From NCBI GenBank assembly GCA_949358305.1, contig OX442315.1, forward strand, positions 12,364,427-12,428,426: a DNA stretch of 64,000 nt, in the 5' to 3' direction. Made by a program: the position numbers and the translations under genes. The notes below the pieces were generated by a model. It did no database searches. It saw only the letters and a list, made by a program, of their open reading frames with translations, and was not told where the DNA came from. Positions within the stretch are counted from its first letter, which is position 1, and the number at the start of each line of letters is the position of its first letter. Shown here piece by piece: positions 33,544 through 45,082 of this stretch. Source of the stretch: Strigamia acuminata. Lineage: Eukaryota > Arthropoda > Chilopoda > Geophilomorpha > Linotaeniidae.

Positions 33544-35700
33544 TCATTGTAAACACTGAACAAACAAAAACAAACACTACACTAACAAACGAAAACTATT
33601 AACCGGTTACAAGAAATGTACGATTACAAAACTGAATACAAAATTATACAATGCTATTAATTACGAGTAAATGTGATTAAATACTAGAATAAAATGTGAC
33701 ATTGTACTTTCGGCGCAAGTATTTAACAATACTTGGTCGTGAAAAGCTATGTCAAACTTCCAAAAGCGTACGAGATTAAGTTTAACAGTTATTAATGAGT
33801 GAATTGTGCAAAATGTAAGGAAATTGGAGTCGTGTGTTTTATCAAATTAGATGACATTTATTTATCATAAGTCAGTTATATAAATAATATGGTCGACAAA
33901 TGACCCAGTTAAATGGTAAATTTAAACTATACATCGTGGTGTGGCAGTGAAGCCCTAAAATAATATCAAGATGATTGTTGTCTATCAAGCTTCGAAATAG
34001 ATTGAACGGATCTCTTCACATGGAGAAAAGATGTCAATATCTGGCTGATTGGTCCTTGAGTCCTGGTTCGAATCTATGATGTATAATGGTCGGTATCCGA
34101 GAGGTACGGTTGACATATTCCACAATGTCACAACTGGGGTTGGTAAGCTTAGTTGGTTTAAATGTTTTGTCAGAAACATTTACCCAGTTTGCCACGTGTA
34201 AATATTGAAGATATTTTCACCTGGTATACGTGTAAATATTGAGGATATTTAGACATGGTATCGTCGTTATACAGGGTGGAACAAAAGTCTGTTCCCCTCA
34301 AATATTTCCTGAGCAATTACATCTAGGTCAACTTTGATGAAGCGATCCTATAGGAAGTTGGGTGAGAGCAATCCAATGATGTCATCAAATTTGGCCTTGA
34401 AGGCCATTTTCAAAGTTATTCACTTGCTAACTTCTAAACCAATCAGGTTAGAGAAAAAAAGTCAATTACAAAGTTGAAGAGCACCATCAAATTAGTACTA
34501 TCTAATTTATCTTAGTCATCTTAAGTTAAATGTTTTCGTTTTAAAACTGAAACAATTCAGAAAAAAAATCAGCACAATAGAATTTTTTTTTCTTGTGAAA
34601 AAAAAATTATTGAGGCATTAAAAAACGATGGCAGGCTTTATTTCAGCTAGCTAAAATAAAGCCTGCCATTGGTTGGTGATTTATTCAACTCAGTTGAGTA
34701 AATCTATAACTGTAAAATGAATAAAATATTAAATCCTATCGGGTCCAAATGGTAAGCTTCATCCATCGCTCAGCCCGATATCCTCGCGATCACACAGTCA
34801 CCGTCTGCCTCAGAGGAAATTGATGGTAAACGTCATCCATCACCAAGTTCCGTGGCATCACCCAGTCTAGCGAGTACTAAATGCTCGTACAAGCCTAATT
34901 CCTTGCCAGTATGAGCGGTCATAACCACAAGTGAAGATGGAGGTTTCCTCACTCAGGGTTGTACTCACAGAACACAACATTATCAGTAGCTTCAATCTCA
35001 GTCAAAGATTGGTGATGTATCATCATTTCGATGACACCCAAAAGTTGCCTTTCAACAAGCCGCATTTCACCACAAACTATGGCAAGCAGCACCATCATCG
35101 GCGGAATATGTGCATATATAAATATATGCGGGCTCAAGTAAGTATGTGTGTAACAAATATCATGACAAGAGAGAGCTATTTCCGGTTGCACGGAAATATA
35201 TGCTCTTGCCGGACAATGGGACGTCTACTGCTCCAATGAGGACAAGGGTTGCCAAAATACATCCAATCACTGAGTTAGTTGGTGGATTCTGAGGCCACTT
35301 GCTCAGGTAAATTATTCCCAGATGTTAAACAAGAACTGGATACTCAGGAGCTAGTTCTCTCTTAGGTACGGACAGGAACTGGATAGCTGGGACACATTTT
35401 GGATTAAGTCTTTGACTCAATCCACAGGGTGTCCATAATTAGTGCAGGTGTAAAAGGTGAGTAACCTCTTAACTTGGTTTTATGATAAATTTGTTGAATA
35501 TTATCATAAAACCGTCAAATAACTTATTTTCTGTGGATAAATCATTAAAGAAGCTATTATGAATGTTAAACTGGTATAAAACTAAGTTTTATACAGTTTA
35601 AACTCAGATCTTGTGTTTCTGGTTGAATTTGCCGCTAAATGTGTAGCGCGCCATCTATTGACTAATTTAGGCATCGTTATGTAACCGTCACAAAAACAAC
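33544..35700. other. Non-coding stretch between LTR and Ty3 pol
   Basis: No credible coding region on either strand. It holds one strong hairpin (34628-34669). It could be the 3' non-coding part of the Ty3 element or unrelated intergenic DNA. Confidence 0.4.
34628..34669. repeat. Perfect-stem hairpin
   Basis: ATGGCAGGCTTTATTT pairs exactly with AAATAAAGCCTGCCAT around a palindromic AGCTAGCT centre: a 16-bp stem, 42 bp in total. It may be the fused ends of a small foldback element. Confidence 0.75.
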
Positions 35701-35710
35701 ACCGCACACT

Positions 35711-37157
35711 TCACAAGTCCAATCGAACCGGTGCTCTGACTTCTCGTCCACTCCGTGTAAACGTCTTCACAGGAGCACCGTCGCTCACACCTTGTTCATG
35801 TTTGTTGCTCTTCTTCGTTACCGCCGTTGATGTCATCTGAGCCGGTCTGGCCTGCTCGGCTGATCCCTCGCCGCTCCATCGATTCTCCGTCGCTAGTGGC
35901 AACTGTGCATGAGTATGCTTTACCACACTCGTATTTCTTCTGAGCACCCGACCATCAGCCATCTCTACCTCCACTGACCGCTGGTAATCCGTCTTGCTCC
36001 CAATCGCCGCGCCCTCCCAATTACGGTACCCTGTCTGCACACGAACCCGGTTTCCGACCTCAAAATCCTGCGCAATTCGTGCTTGACAATCAGCATACCG
36101 CTTCTGGGTGGCACGTGCCGTAACTAATGCTTCTGTCACTCCTTCCTGCACTTTCGGCTCCAATAAACTGACATGACCATTTAATAACGATCGTGTTCTT
36201 TGACTAAATAATCGCTGCACTGGCGACCCCAAACTCGTACTTCTTGGCGTATTTTGCCAATTTAACAACGAAAGGTACACATCCGATCCGTCACGCATAC
36301 ACCGCTTAATGATGTTTTTGGCTGACTGCACACTGCGCACCGTTTGCCCTAGTAAACCTCGGCGACGACACGCTGTGTACAAAATCCCAATCCGTCGCGA
36401 ATTTCCGAAACTCATGTGACAAATACTGTGGACCCCCGTCGCTTTCTACCATCTCCGGAATACCATGCACTGCGAAAAACCGTTTCATTTTCTCTATGAC
36501 TTTCCCGGCCGTCGTTTCTTTCAACTGGGATACTTCATAAAATCCCGAGTAACTATCAGTTACCGTAACAAACTGCTGACCCTTGATTTCAAATAAATCC
36601 GTCGCTACTCGCTGCCACGGTCTCTCCAGCACCGGTTTAGATATGATCGGTGCCTTCACGTTGGCTTTTTGCGTCCGCTCACACATACTGCACACCTTCA
36701 CCATGTTCTCAATGTCCACCGTCATGCCTATCCGGAACACCGCTTCCCAGGCTCGTCGAATGGACGATTGAATGCCCAAATGGCCTTGGTGTATGTACGC
36801 CAAATACTCGTTGCGTAAACTCCGTGGAATAATCGGCCGTTGATTTTTGAACAAAATCCCGTCATACGCGGCAAGTTCGTCCCTAAAATTCCAATATGGT
36901 TGCACTACTGCTGACACTTGCTCCTTTTTCTCCGACCAACCGTCCCACACAACCTTGATAACAGCTTGACTTTCCACATCGCTCTCCAATGCCAACCGTA
37001 ACTTCTTTTCTCCCCTCACCGTCATGGGCAACACAACATGAATTTGCAACTCATGCGTGTCCTCTTGAACCGGACCGGGTTCACAATCCCGACTTTGCGT
37101 ATCTGTCACCGGGATCTCCGTACCTTTCTTATACGTTATCTGCGCTCCATACGGCAA
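35711..37157 (-). pseudogene. Ty3 integrase, broken
   Basis: Zinc-binding region (HQGHLGIQSSIRRAWEAVF, CSMCERTQ) and DDE core start (VATDLFEIKGQQFVTVTD, VESDGGPQY) at 36306-37157, then a frame change near 36400 into 35711-36415 with NGRAE-region debris, a C-terminal basic tail (VGNRVRVQTG, DGRVLRRNT) and a stop at 35711. Confidence 0.87.
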
Positions 37158-38026
37158 CAGGTAAAAAAAATCCTCTGCAAACGCACCGGCATACGATCGA
37201 GATTTTTCTTTGCAATTACCTCTAACGGCTTATGATCCGTTTCCACTGTTAACTTTTTTCCGTTCACAAACTCATGAAACTTGTGACATCCAAATCGTAT
37301 GGCAAAAGCCTCTTTCTCGATCTGCGGATACCTTTGCTGGCAAGGCGTCAGTGCCTGCGTCGCAAATCCGATGGGTGTCCCGTCCTGAAATAATGCCGCC
37401 CCCACCGCATGCGAACTCGCATCGACAGACAACACAACATCTTTCTGCACATCATAGTATGCCAACACTGGCGGGCTCTTCAATGCGGCCTTGATCAGGT
37501 TCACCTCCTTTTCTTGTTCGCTTGCCCATTTTCAACTGACGTCCTTGTGCAATAATTTACGCAGCGGCTCCGTGTACACCGAATATTTTGGCATAAATTC
37601 AGCCAAATACACCATCATCCCAAGAAACCGTCTCAGTTTGTCTTTGCACGACGGCATCTTCAACTTATGAATGGCCACTACTTTTTCTGGGTCTGGTCTG
37701 ATGCCTTCATGCGACAATACATGACCCAAAAATTTTATCTCTGTCGCCTCAATAATACACTTCTCCTTGTTAAGTCGAAACCCCTTTTCAAATAGTCGTC
37801 GGAGTAACTGCTTCACCAGCTTTCTCAATCCCGCCAAAGTTTCGGCATATGCTATTATGTCATCAATGGACACGTCAATGTCAGGAATGCCTTCCAACAC
37901 TCGCTTCATCATACTTTGAAACACCTCCGGTGCCGACACAATTCCAAACAGCAAACGTAAAAATCGATACCGACCCCACGGCGTATTAACTACCAAATAC
38001 CTCGACGTGCGTTTGATTACTTTCAC
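37136..38026 (-). pseudogene. Ty3 reverse transcriptase and RNase H, broken
   Basis: RT second half (TPWGRYRFLRLLFGI, SAPEVFQ, DVSIDDIIAY, FLGHVLS, GMMVYLAEFMPKYS) at 37532-38026. The catalytic box is usually Y-x-D-D and here reads S-I-D-D. The front of RT is deleted between ~38050 and 38110. A TGA at ~37530, where family members have Trp, separates it from RNase H at 37136-37504 (LSVDASSHAVGAALFQ, QRYPQIEKEAFAI, TDHKPLE). Confidence 0.87.
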
Positions 38027-38250
38027 TTGCCAATATCTATGCCGGAGGTCGAATTTTGCAAAATACTTCGCCTTTTTTAATTTCCGCTTTCTGTGGACCG
38101 CGTAACACTAGTAGTATTCTCCTCGGCGCTTAAATCTGAAATGGAGCATTTTCATCAATATCAATGTCGTACTCAAAATCTTTGACTGTTCCGAGACCCT
38201 TGAACACTTTGCTCTCGATGTGCTCATCGCTCAACTCGGGCTTGACCACA

Positions 38251-38847
38251 TTAATCCGCTTCACCAAACCTAATCGCTCGCAAGTGGCTCGCCCAAACAA
38301 CGTTAGTACACAATCGTTGACTACTTTGAACCGCTACACCCGCTTCTTGCAACAACTTCTGCGATATCACGTTGCACCGGGCCCCCGGATCTAATTTCAC
38401 ATCTATTGTTCGTGCGTCATTAATCCTGACCCGCTCCGTCCAATCTTCGTACGACTCGTCGTCCTCCACCTTAATCCGATCGATGGTGAATTCCCCGTAC
38501 AGCAATTCGTCGTCATCATCGTGCTCGACGGTGTTCACTTCCTTTTTCTTTTCTGCTTTGTCGTATTTTTGACGTGGATTTCGATCAACCGCCGGGCTCG
38601 ACACTCCTTTACACATCATCGCAAAATGCCCTTTCTTATGACACTTGTGGCACTTCTTTTCAAATGCTGGACATTTGCCAAATGCATGTGTCCGGTTACA
38701 CCGTCCACACGGCTTCATTGACCCACCCGGTGTCTGACTCATGCGTTTACTTTTGCTCGAATTTTCTTTTATAAAATCCACTTTCGAGTCCTGCGAACCC
38801 TGGATGGTTTTCGCTTGCACTTCCGCAACTTCCGCCGCTTTCGCCAA
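38251..38847 (-). pseudogene. Ty3 nucleocapsid and protease, broken
   Basis: Two Cys-rich knuckles (CGRCNRTHAFGKC and CHKCHKKGHFAMMC), an acidic linker, then the protease region around KLDPGARCNVISQ. The active-site triad of retroviral-type aspartic proteases is D-S/T-G; here it reads D-P-G, which should abolish activity. The frame overlaps the preceding gag frame by ~100 bp. Confidence 0.82.
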
Positions 38848-39353
38848 TTTTACAGCTTTTTACAGCTTTTTCCAGGGTCAATGTTTCTTCTTCAAATAAA
38901 CGTACTCGCAAAGTCTCACTGCGAAGTCCGATTGCGATGATATCTTTCAACAACCGGTTTGCTTGCGTACCAAAATTACACTTTTCACGAATTGTTTTGG
39001 CTTGCGTGAGAAAATCATCAAATAATTGTCCTTCTTTCTGCCGCAAATTGAAAAATTGATACGCCGAATACGTCTCATTCACTGTCGGCGCAAATTTATC
39101 TGCATATTTCTTCTTCACAGCAGCTACATCTTTCTTTTGCGCGTCTGTTAGTCCCAGCGTTTTAAAAATTATCTGCGCATCCGGACCCACACAACTCATG
39201 AATGTTGCTACTTGCTGTTCAGCGTCCAGTTTGTCAATTTTGTTGGCCTTGGCAAACTATTCATATTGGTCACACCACTGCTCCCACACGGTTGCCATAT
39301 TCGTGGACAAAATCTCCAATGGTGTCGGTTGGCAGATTTGGCAGATTTCCCAT
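38747..39353 (-). pseudogene. Ty3 gag, broken
   Basis: Capsid-like region (SCVGPDAQIIFKTLGLTD, FNLRQKEGQLFDDFL, KDIIAIGLRSETLRVRLFEE) typical of Ty3/gypsy Gag in animals. The upstream N-terminal part (MATVWEQWCDQYE) is in the same family pattern but ends in a TAG before FAKANKIDKLD, and the possible start MGNLPNLP at 39353 is in another frame. Confidence 0.8.
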
Positions 39354-39440
39354 TCTTAAATAAATAATACTGTAGTAATAATAATAATTTATATAAACTT
39401 AAACCTTTGCAAGTCATAACTGTGCATGCTCAAGATAATC

Positions 39441-39488
39441 AAAAACTTGATTATAGAATCGGTTAACCGATTTTTTAATCAAGTTTTT
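39441..39488. repeat. Hairpin next to a transposon-like end
   Basis: AAAAACTTGATTA and its exact complement flank an AATCGGTTAACCGATT core, giving a 48-bp near-perfect inverted repeat. It lies ~35 bp inside a TTGAATGCACC|TA end (39515-39526) shared with the 46.9-50 kb element. Confidence 0.7.
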
Positions 39489-39526
39489 AGAATCGCATTT
39501 TAGAAATTTTGAATTGAATGCACCTA

Positions 39527-40109
39527 CTGTGTTTCTCTTACTGCGGCGAAAGTTTTTTGTTGTGAGCTGAAGATTTTTCAGTAGTAACTGGCTTAATCTA
39601 AAAGAGGGCCTAATCCTTTTGAAATGTGCATAGAATAACTTCTCACCAATGTTCCATCAGTTGCAACAGGCGGTCGAATGACCAGTTGAAGTTACGAACG
39701 TGGCAGTTACTGTCAACATTTCAATGTAACATGTAAGTGTCAAGAAACGTGCAATTCCAAAGTAAACAGTTAGTCTACAACCTTGACATTCAGACAAGTA
39801 GTGGTCTGTTTTTTCTTCCTTCTGAAGGCACCAAGTTTGTGATAATTTGACAAGAGCAAATACGACTGATGAGACGCAGTCTTCTCATTGATTATTGCAA
39901 TAGGCATCAAAACAAGATCCACGAACAACACAATTGTCTGAAATAGTTTATTTCACGCGATTGAATAGTGATAATACTTGTCATTTCTAAAAATCATCTA
40001 CGTGTAATGTGATGCAGGCGAGCAAAACCCTCTGAAGAAGAATATAAATTAAAAGAAATCAAAAATTAAGATAAAATTGTTGTATAGATGGTAAATAATT
40101 AAACATACT
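39527..40109. other. Intergenic, nothing recognised
   Basis: AT-rich, no coding region, tandem repeat or terminal repeat seen. Confidence 0.4.
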
Positions 40110-40700
40110 GTTAAATTTTTATGAAATACACCAGGTGTCCTGTGAAACATGAGGTTTTCCAATTTATAAACCTACATTCTAATTTGTATCTTGAGGAAAC
40201 AAAGTAAAGCGACTTAACTGCACAGAAGTTGCCAAGGACTTTCTCCTTGACAACTATACAACAGTACCGAAAAACTTTAATTGTAATAACAATATCCGAA
40301 TCATGCAAATGGCGGGAACATAACATCTCTCCCCACTTTAAGATCGTTTTTGCATCTAATAATCCTTGAACCAGTCAGGTTGCTTTTGATTGATACTGTC
40401 CATCTGGTGGCAATACTTGATTCATCACATTAAAATTATTCATATTTTGCAGTACAGCAGAATTCCATGTTTGATGAGGCGCTTGTGTGACCACGAAGTT
40501 CATTGGTGGCACCAACGTTGAGAAACAGAACCTTGAAACTGAAGAGCAGAATTTACAAATGGCCGGCCAGCACTGTTCTGTGTTTGTGCAAGAGACTAAC
40601 ACATGCTGGCAAGATGGCCAACCTTGCCACAGAAGCTACAAGCAGTTGCACGATGTGGACACACGACTCAGAAATGTGATTGGCCACATCCATAAGTATA
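40110..40700 (-). mobile_element. Possible LTR-retroelement remnant: gag end, polypurine tract, LTR
   Basis: Minus strand: a zinc-knuckle-like CSFCGKVGHLASM (codons around 40610-40645; the fourth Cys is displaced by a frame change), a Gln/Asn-rich tail ending at a TGA near 40375, a purine tract AAAGTGGGGAGAGA at ~40326-40340, then TGTTATGTTCCC running to about 40110 where the plus strand starts TGTTAAATT. The TG..CA frame and purine tract fit a 3' LTR, but no second LTR is present. Confidence 0.4.
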
Positions 40701-40959
40701 CATAAGCATCCGTAAGTCTTAAATTACGCATCTTGTATCTGGTTATGTCGGGTTGAAAAATTAAATTTTGCAACCGCCAAACTTTCATTTCTTTGGGTTT
40801 GTTTTATTTTTGTTTCACCAAATTAAAAGTCCATCAGGTACTAAATTTGCTGTTACATTTTTATTTAATGTATTGTTACACGTATTACGAACAAATAATT
40901 GACTTAATGCACATGGTTACGCATTTTACAGAATACCGGTACAACTACCGTACTGTAAT

Positions 40960-41510
40960 TAAGAAAATACGCTTGTTGACAAACTTGCACAAATGCCTAG
41001 AAAAATTTCAGTCAACTCGATCGACAAACAGCGATGGTTTCACTTTCCGTTTCTACCTATGTCATTTTCCAGAGTTGAGCCCCAGATTTAGTGGAAAATA
41101 AAATAGCACACTCACAAATTCAATCGTCCGGATATAATTACAAAAATCTACAATGTAAACGGCGAATCTAAAACGTCTCTTTGCTTTCCAAGCTAGCGTG
41201 AGCTGTGAGCGGGAGAGAAACGATGAGCCACAATCAAACTAATGAACTGCGCGTGCGCAAAACTTCTACCGCACAAGTTGTGGGAAAATCCCGTTAGTTT
41301 GTTTCGATTTTTGAAGGCTGTGGTAATAAGAAACAAATCGCTTTTACTTTCTCCACAGTTTCTCTTGATGTAACGTAAAAATCCAAAAGTATTCATCCAG
41401 TGCAACGAAAATCAAATTGAATTTGTAGTTTTCTAACTGTAGTAATGTCACCTTTTTCATTCGAGAGGAAGAATTACCAAGCGCAGGTGTGTGTTTATTT
41501 TTGTAGCTAA
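40960..41510. promoter_or_regulatory. Orphan promoter region, apparently the joint of two divergent genes
   Basis: The left part (40960-41180) is homologous to the non-coding exon region of the minus-strand type-1 genes (GAGTTGAGCCCCAGATTTAG, CACTCAC donor complement, AATTCAATC). The centre has TGCGCGTGCGCA at 41248-41259, the NRF-1-like site. The right part (41183-41510) is homologous to the leader of the plus-strand gene at 52555 (CCAAGCTAGCGTGAG, TTTCGATTTTTGAAG, GAATTACCAAGCGCAGG). Neither gene body follows, so it is a relic. Confidence 0.6.
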
Positions 41511-41529
41511 ATACAAAGCTCGAAAATTT

Positions 41530-42030
41530 TCAGTAGACATTTCACCCGAAAACGCGTTGATGTAAAATGTCAAGCGCCAAACATGAACACGTCCTCAAGG
41601 TCCTCACATATCTTGACGACGTATTTCAAAGTCTAGAACATCTTTTATTTTTTTTTTTTTATTGTGGTTATTTCATTTTATTTTGTTAATTAAAAATGTG
41701 GCCTGAAAAATCGCACTTTCAAAGTAAAACTGTTATTTATTGTTTTTTGTTGTTGTTATTACATATTTGTTCGTTAATTAACGTAATGGCAAGTACAAGA
41801 ATGCAGTAAGAATGAAAACACAATAGTAGAAAAAACAAATACAAATGAAAACAGAAAACACAAATATAAATGGAAATGGAAAATACAAATATCAATGAAA
41901 ATGCAAAATACAAATACCAATGAAAATACAATAGAAAAGTTGAAATGGCAGCAATATAGGATTACAATAGTGAAATTATGCATAAAGTATGTCTAAAATA
42001 TCAACTTCAATTATGCAGTAACGTATATAT
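41530..42030. repeat. Duplicated 3' flank with unexpanded minisatellite progenitor
   Basis: Homologous to 3365-4270 beyond the 3' end of copy A. At 41810-41940 are about five imperfect, irregular relatives of the 25-bp unit (ACAAATACAAATGAAAACAG, ACAAATATAAATGGAAATGG) where copies A and B have 21-22 uniform units. Confidence 0.75.
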
Positions 42031-42038
42031 TATTCGCA

Positions 42039-43892
42039 TTAGTTCTGCTTATTCAAATCAACATAAAATTCATAAACTTCGCTTTTTTCCTCTTTGCGGT
42101 TCAACACTGGCGCTATGAAAACTTTCAATCTTTCCCCATAATATTCGAGCGCGCACAACTCATTGAGAATTCTCACAAATCCAACATCGTCCAATTCCTT
42201 ATCTTTCGCTTCAGCCATTGCTTTCTCCAACAGCTTATATTCCTTAGAATACTTGCATCTGACTTCAAATAATCTCTCAGATAAATCTGAATTCGCAACC
42301 TCTTGTTTTTTTATCAAAACGTTGAAATACTGCATGAAAATATCATTATACGGCATAAAAGCGAGTTTACTCAAATAACGTCCGAATTTAACACTAGCCT
42401 CAATGATAAACTTCGATTCCTCCTGCAGTGCTCGAACAACATGCAGAACTTCAAGTGAAACGTCACTCAAACACAATTGTTGTTGTTGTGACAAATTGAT
42501 TAGTTGATGATGCTTCCAGAAACATCCACACACTCTACAATACCAACTTTTCCCATTATCCATTGCCCAACAATCTCTCAGTCTTTTGTCACCCACAATT
42601 CCAAGCGGAATGTCTTCCAAACAGCAATTTTCGTGACATATAAACCCGGGCGATTTGAACTTACAGTTTTCATTCGTACACGTCATTTGAAAATCTACCG
42701 ATTGTTTGACCGTCAAAGTACGATAAAAACCAGGATAATTCACGTTTTTACTCTTATCGGTAAGTCCAATAATGTGTCTCTGTATACATTCCAGTATATC
42801 TCCAATAGGTTTGATCAAAGCGACGATATTTTTCTTTGCTACAACCATTGACATGGTGTCTTCAATGTTATGTGGCTTTATCATGCGTTGAAAATTCCAA
42901 ATTAGGTTCTCAGCTTCGAAAGCCGATGCAGCCCAGCCTTGAGAAAAGTTTTGTTCGCTGCTCTCTGCGAATTGAACGCCTTGCTTTTGCGCGCAGAGGA
43001 ACCGGAAGATGCCATTATCCATTCGGAACAATCTGTTGTGATCAAGCGTAATATCTAATTTGTTTTCCTTAAGAAGTTTGTCCAGGGAAACTCTCATTGC
43101 ATCCGTTTGGTGGGGGGCGCCTCCACTATGCGTGAAACAAAAAACAATATTTCTAGCAATGTTCCAGTGAAAATGACTCAACAATTCTTTAAAACACAAC
43201 TCAAAATGAGCATCGAATTTGGGTTCGTCTGGATTGAGCAAAATACAAATGCCGTGCAATTCCTTCAAACCGCGCAAATACACCAACATTTTCTGGAACT
43301 CTTTTTTCATATTTTCCACGTGGACGGCACTCCTGATTCCTGGAACGTCGATTAATCTGATCAATGTGCTTCCCATGGCAAAACTATAAACGCTGATAGT
43401 TTCCGCGTCGATCTGAACGTTAGGAGTTCCGAATTTCACGTGTTGAACGACGTCGTTTTTGTCGATTATGTGAAACGAGAATGGCATTGCTGAAAACAAC
43501 TCACCGCCGGCAGCCTCTACGAGCGATTGGTCCGCGATGTAATTGACGAAAGAGTTGATCCAAGCGGGCGTGTCGTCATCGGAGACGCTAATTACGAGAA
43601 TGTTTAATTCACGGATGGGTTTAATGTACTTGTTCAACGCTCCTGCAGTAAAATAAGTGAATTTAGATCCGCGTTGCTCGGAAGAGCATTTAAATGAGAA
43701 GTCTCGTATGTTGGCTTTGCCACAACCGCAAAAGAAATCTTGGTCGTCGAAAAAAATTTCAAGTGGTTCTCCGCAGGTAGCGCATTGCCAATGTTGGCAA
43801 TCTGGCAGTTCACACAAAAAAGACAGTTTGTGCCCCTCACTCGAAACCAGACAGTTCTTCTCTTCTTCAAAACGTGCGTTTGAAGATGCCAT
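42039..43892 (-). CDS. GTPase-like protein with dead P-loop, type 1, copy E (617 aa)
   Basis: Intact type-1 gene, ~85% identical to copies A/B by eye. P-loop site SVSDDDTPA, switch-2 DVPG, second cluster CHENCC, CWAM, CRVCGCFWKHH all present. The first Cys cluster is shortened by about 17 residues: the CPGSLQGNC segment is replaced by LSFLCELPDC, so this copy has lost the first metal-ligand candidates but keeps CATCGEP and CGCGK. Its leader intron (43916-44567) has the same donor and acceptor as copies A and B. It is the downstream partner of type-2 pseudogene F. Confidence 0.87.
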   Translation of the reverse strand: MASSNARFEEEKNCLVSSEGHKLSFLCELPDCQHWQCATCGEPLEIFFDDQDFFCGCGKANIRDFSFKCSSEQRGSKFTYFTAGALNKYIKPIRELNILVISVSDDDTPAWINSFVNYIADQSLVEAAGGELFSAMPFSFHIIDKNDVVQHVKFGTPNVQIDAETISVYSFAMGSTLIRLIDVPGIRSAVHVENMKKEFQKMLVYLRGLKELHGICILLNPDEPKFDAHFELCFKELLSHFHWNIARNIVFCFTHSGGAPHQTDAMRVSLDKLLKENKLDITLDHNRLFRMDNGIFRFLCAQKQGVQFAESSEQNFSQGWAASAFEAENLIWNFQRMIKPHNIEDTMSMVVAKKNIVALIKPIGDILECIQRHIIGLTDKSKNVNYPGFYRTLTVKQSVDFQMTCTNENCKFKSPGFICHENCCLEDIPLGIVGDKRLRDCWAMDNGKSWYCRVCGCFWKHHQLINLSQQQQLCLSDVSLEVLHVVRALQEESKFIIEASVKFGRYLSKLAFMPYNDIFMQYFNVLIKKQEVANSDLSERLFEVRCKYSKEYKLLEKAMAEAKDKELDDVGFVRILNELCALEYYGERLKVFIAPVLNRKEEKSEVYEFYVDLNKQN

Positions 43893-44567
43893 TTTCAGTG
43901 GTAGAAAATCTAAGCCTGGAAATATAATATTAATTAGATCAAATTAAACTGGATCGAGGATTTTGAAAGTGAGATCATAGTGGAGCAAAGGCTACAGCAG
44001 TTCTCGGCATTTGTTTAAAACATTCGTAGGTAAGCCTTGCGAAAACACATTGAATAATTTTAGAATTTGAAAATGCCATCTTAAATCTACAAACACATAT
44101 CTCACGTTTATTTGTTGGTTGAATCAATCCAGGGTGGAGTTGAGCCGGTTTCTGTTTCGTGTGAAAATATCACACAAAGAATGCCTAGAAAAATAGCGAA
44201 AAATATGAATATCGGACAAGTAATTAGGCTCCCAATTAAACGAGCATCAATCGAGAGTAGAGCAGATAAAATATTATATAAAAAAATATGTACACATGAA
44301 AATAAAAATAATAACTGTGTAAACCTTAAAAATCACACTCTGCTCAGAAGTGAAACCAAAGTGAAACCCGCCGGCACATTCAACGGCCCACAATAATAAT
44401 TATAGCTATGTTTTATTTTTAATTATTTTACTCACTCGGATGAAGTTTAAACAAATGCAGAAACAGATTAAGAAATGGCTGATTGATAAATGTGCACGAG
44501 TACCGTTGAAGATTTCAGGGAAAACGATAAATAACTACAGCGAGTTTCAGTTTTGGTTTATACTCAC

Positions 44568-44835
44568 CTTTGTCAATTTCCCGAGTTGAGCTTCAGATTT
44601 AGTACAACAAGTTAGATGGAAAAAGAAACTAGTTCACTCACCAATTCAATCCTCGGGATCCGAATTCACAAACGTCGAAATGTAAAGCGCGAAACCAAAA
44701 CGTGCCTTGATTTCTAAGCGTGTTTGAGACAAAAACAACGGATCGCAGCAATGAAGTGAATCCTGTGAAATGCGCATGCGCAAATCAAAGTTTGAGAACA
44801 AATAGTAGCAAATCCTGTTGGTGGCGCCACCACTC
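44568..44835 (-). promoter_or_regulatory. Non-coding exon and promoter of copy E
   Basis: Donor AAAG|GTGAGT at 44567/44568, a further donor-like site near 44640, and TGCGCATGCGCA at 44771-44782. GGTGGCGCCACCACT follows at ~44820. It lies only ~250 bp from the 3' end of the upstream type-2 pseudogene, as in the 16-kb pair. Confidence 0.6.
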
Positions 44836-45082
44836 GTTAATACGATGTGCAGTGAAGACATCAAGTTTTTCAAATTCATTTATTTTTGTATCGAAATAAA
44901 TCCGGTTATTTTTCTCTCAAACTTTTAAACTTTTAAATTAAACAGTCTGTATCCATTTTGTACTTTATATTACAAACATAGTACTAACAATAACGATAAA
45001 ACAATATTATACAAAACAAAATATTACCAAATTAGCTGGTCAGTTGGTTAGCTTAACATAATTTATCGAATTCCTGGTTTTA

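Larger units (their letters stand above)
35711..39353 (-). mobile_element. Decayed Ty3/gypsy retrotransposon (gag-pol)
   Basis: Minus-strand gag, zinc knuckles, protease, reverse transcriptase, RNase H and integrase in Ty3 order (integrase last). Breaks are many: a stop and a frameshift early in gag, a frame change between gag and nucleocapsid, a large deletion in the front half of RT, a stop at ~37530 between RT and RNase H, a frameshift at a homopolymer near 37160, and another at ~36400 in integrase. No 5' LTR is visible above 39360. The element is dead. Confidence 0.92.

Noticed and set aside
34931..35239. Overlapping 102- and 80-codon frames on both strands at 35 kb
   Set aside because: No family resemblance, no splice or promoter context, and both strands are equally open.
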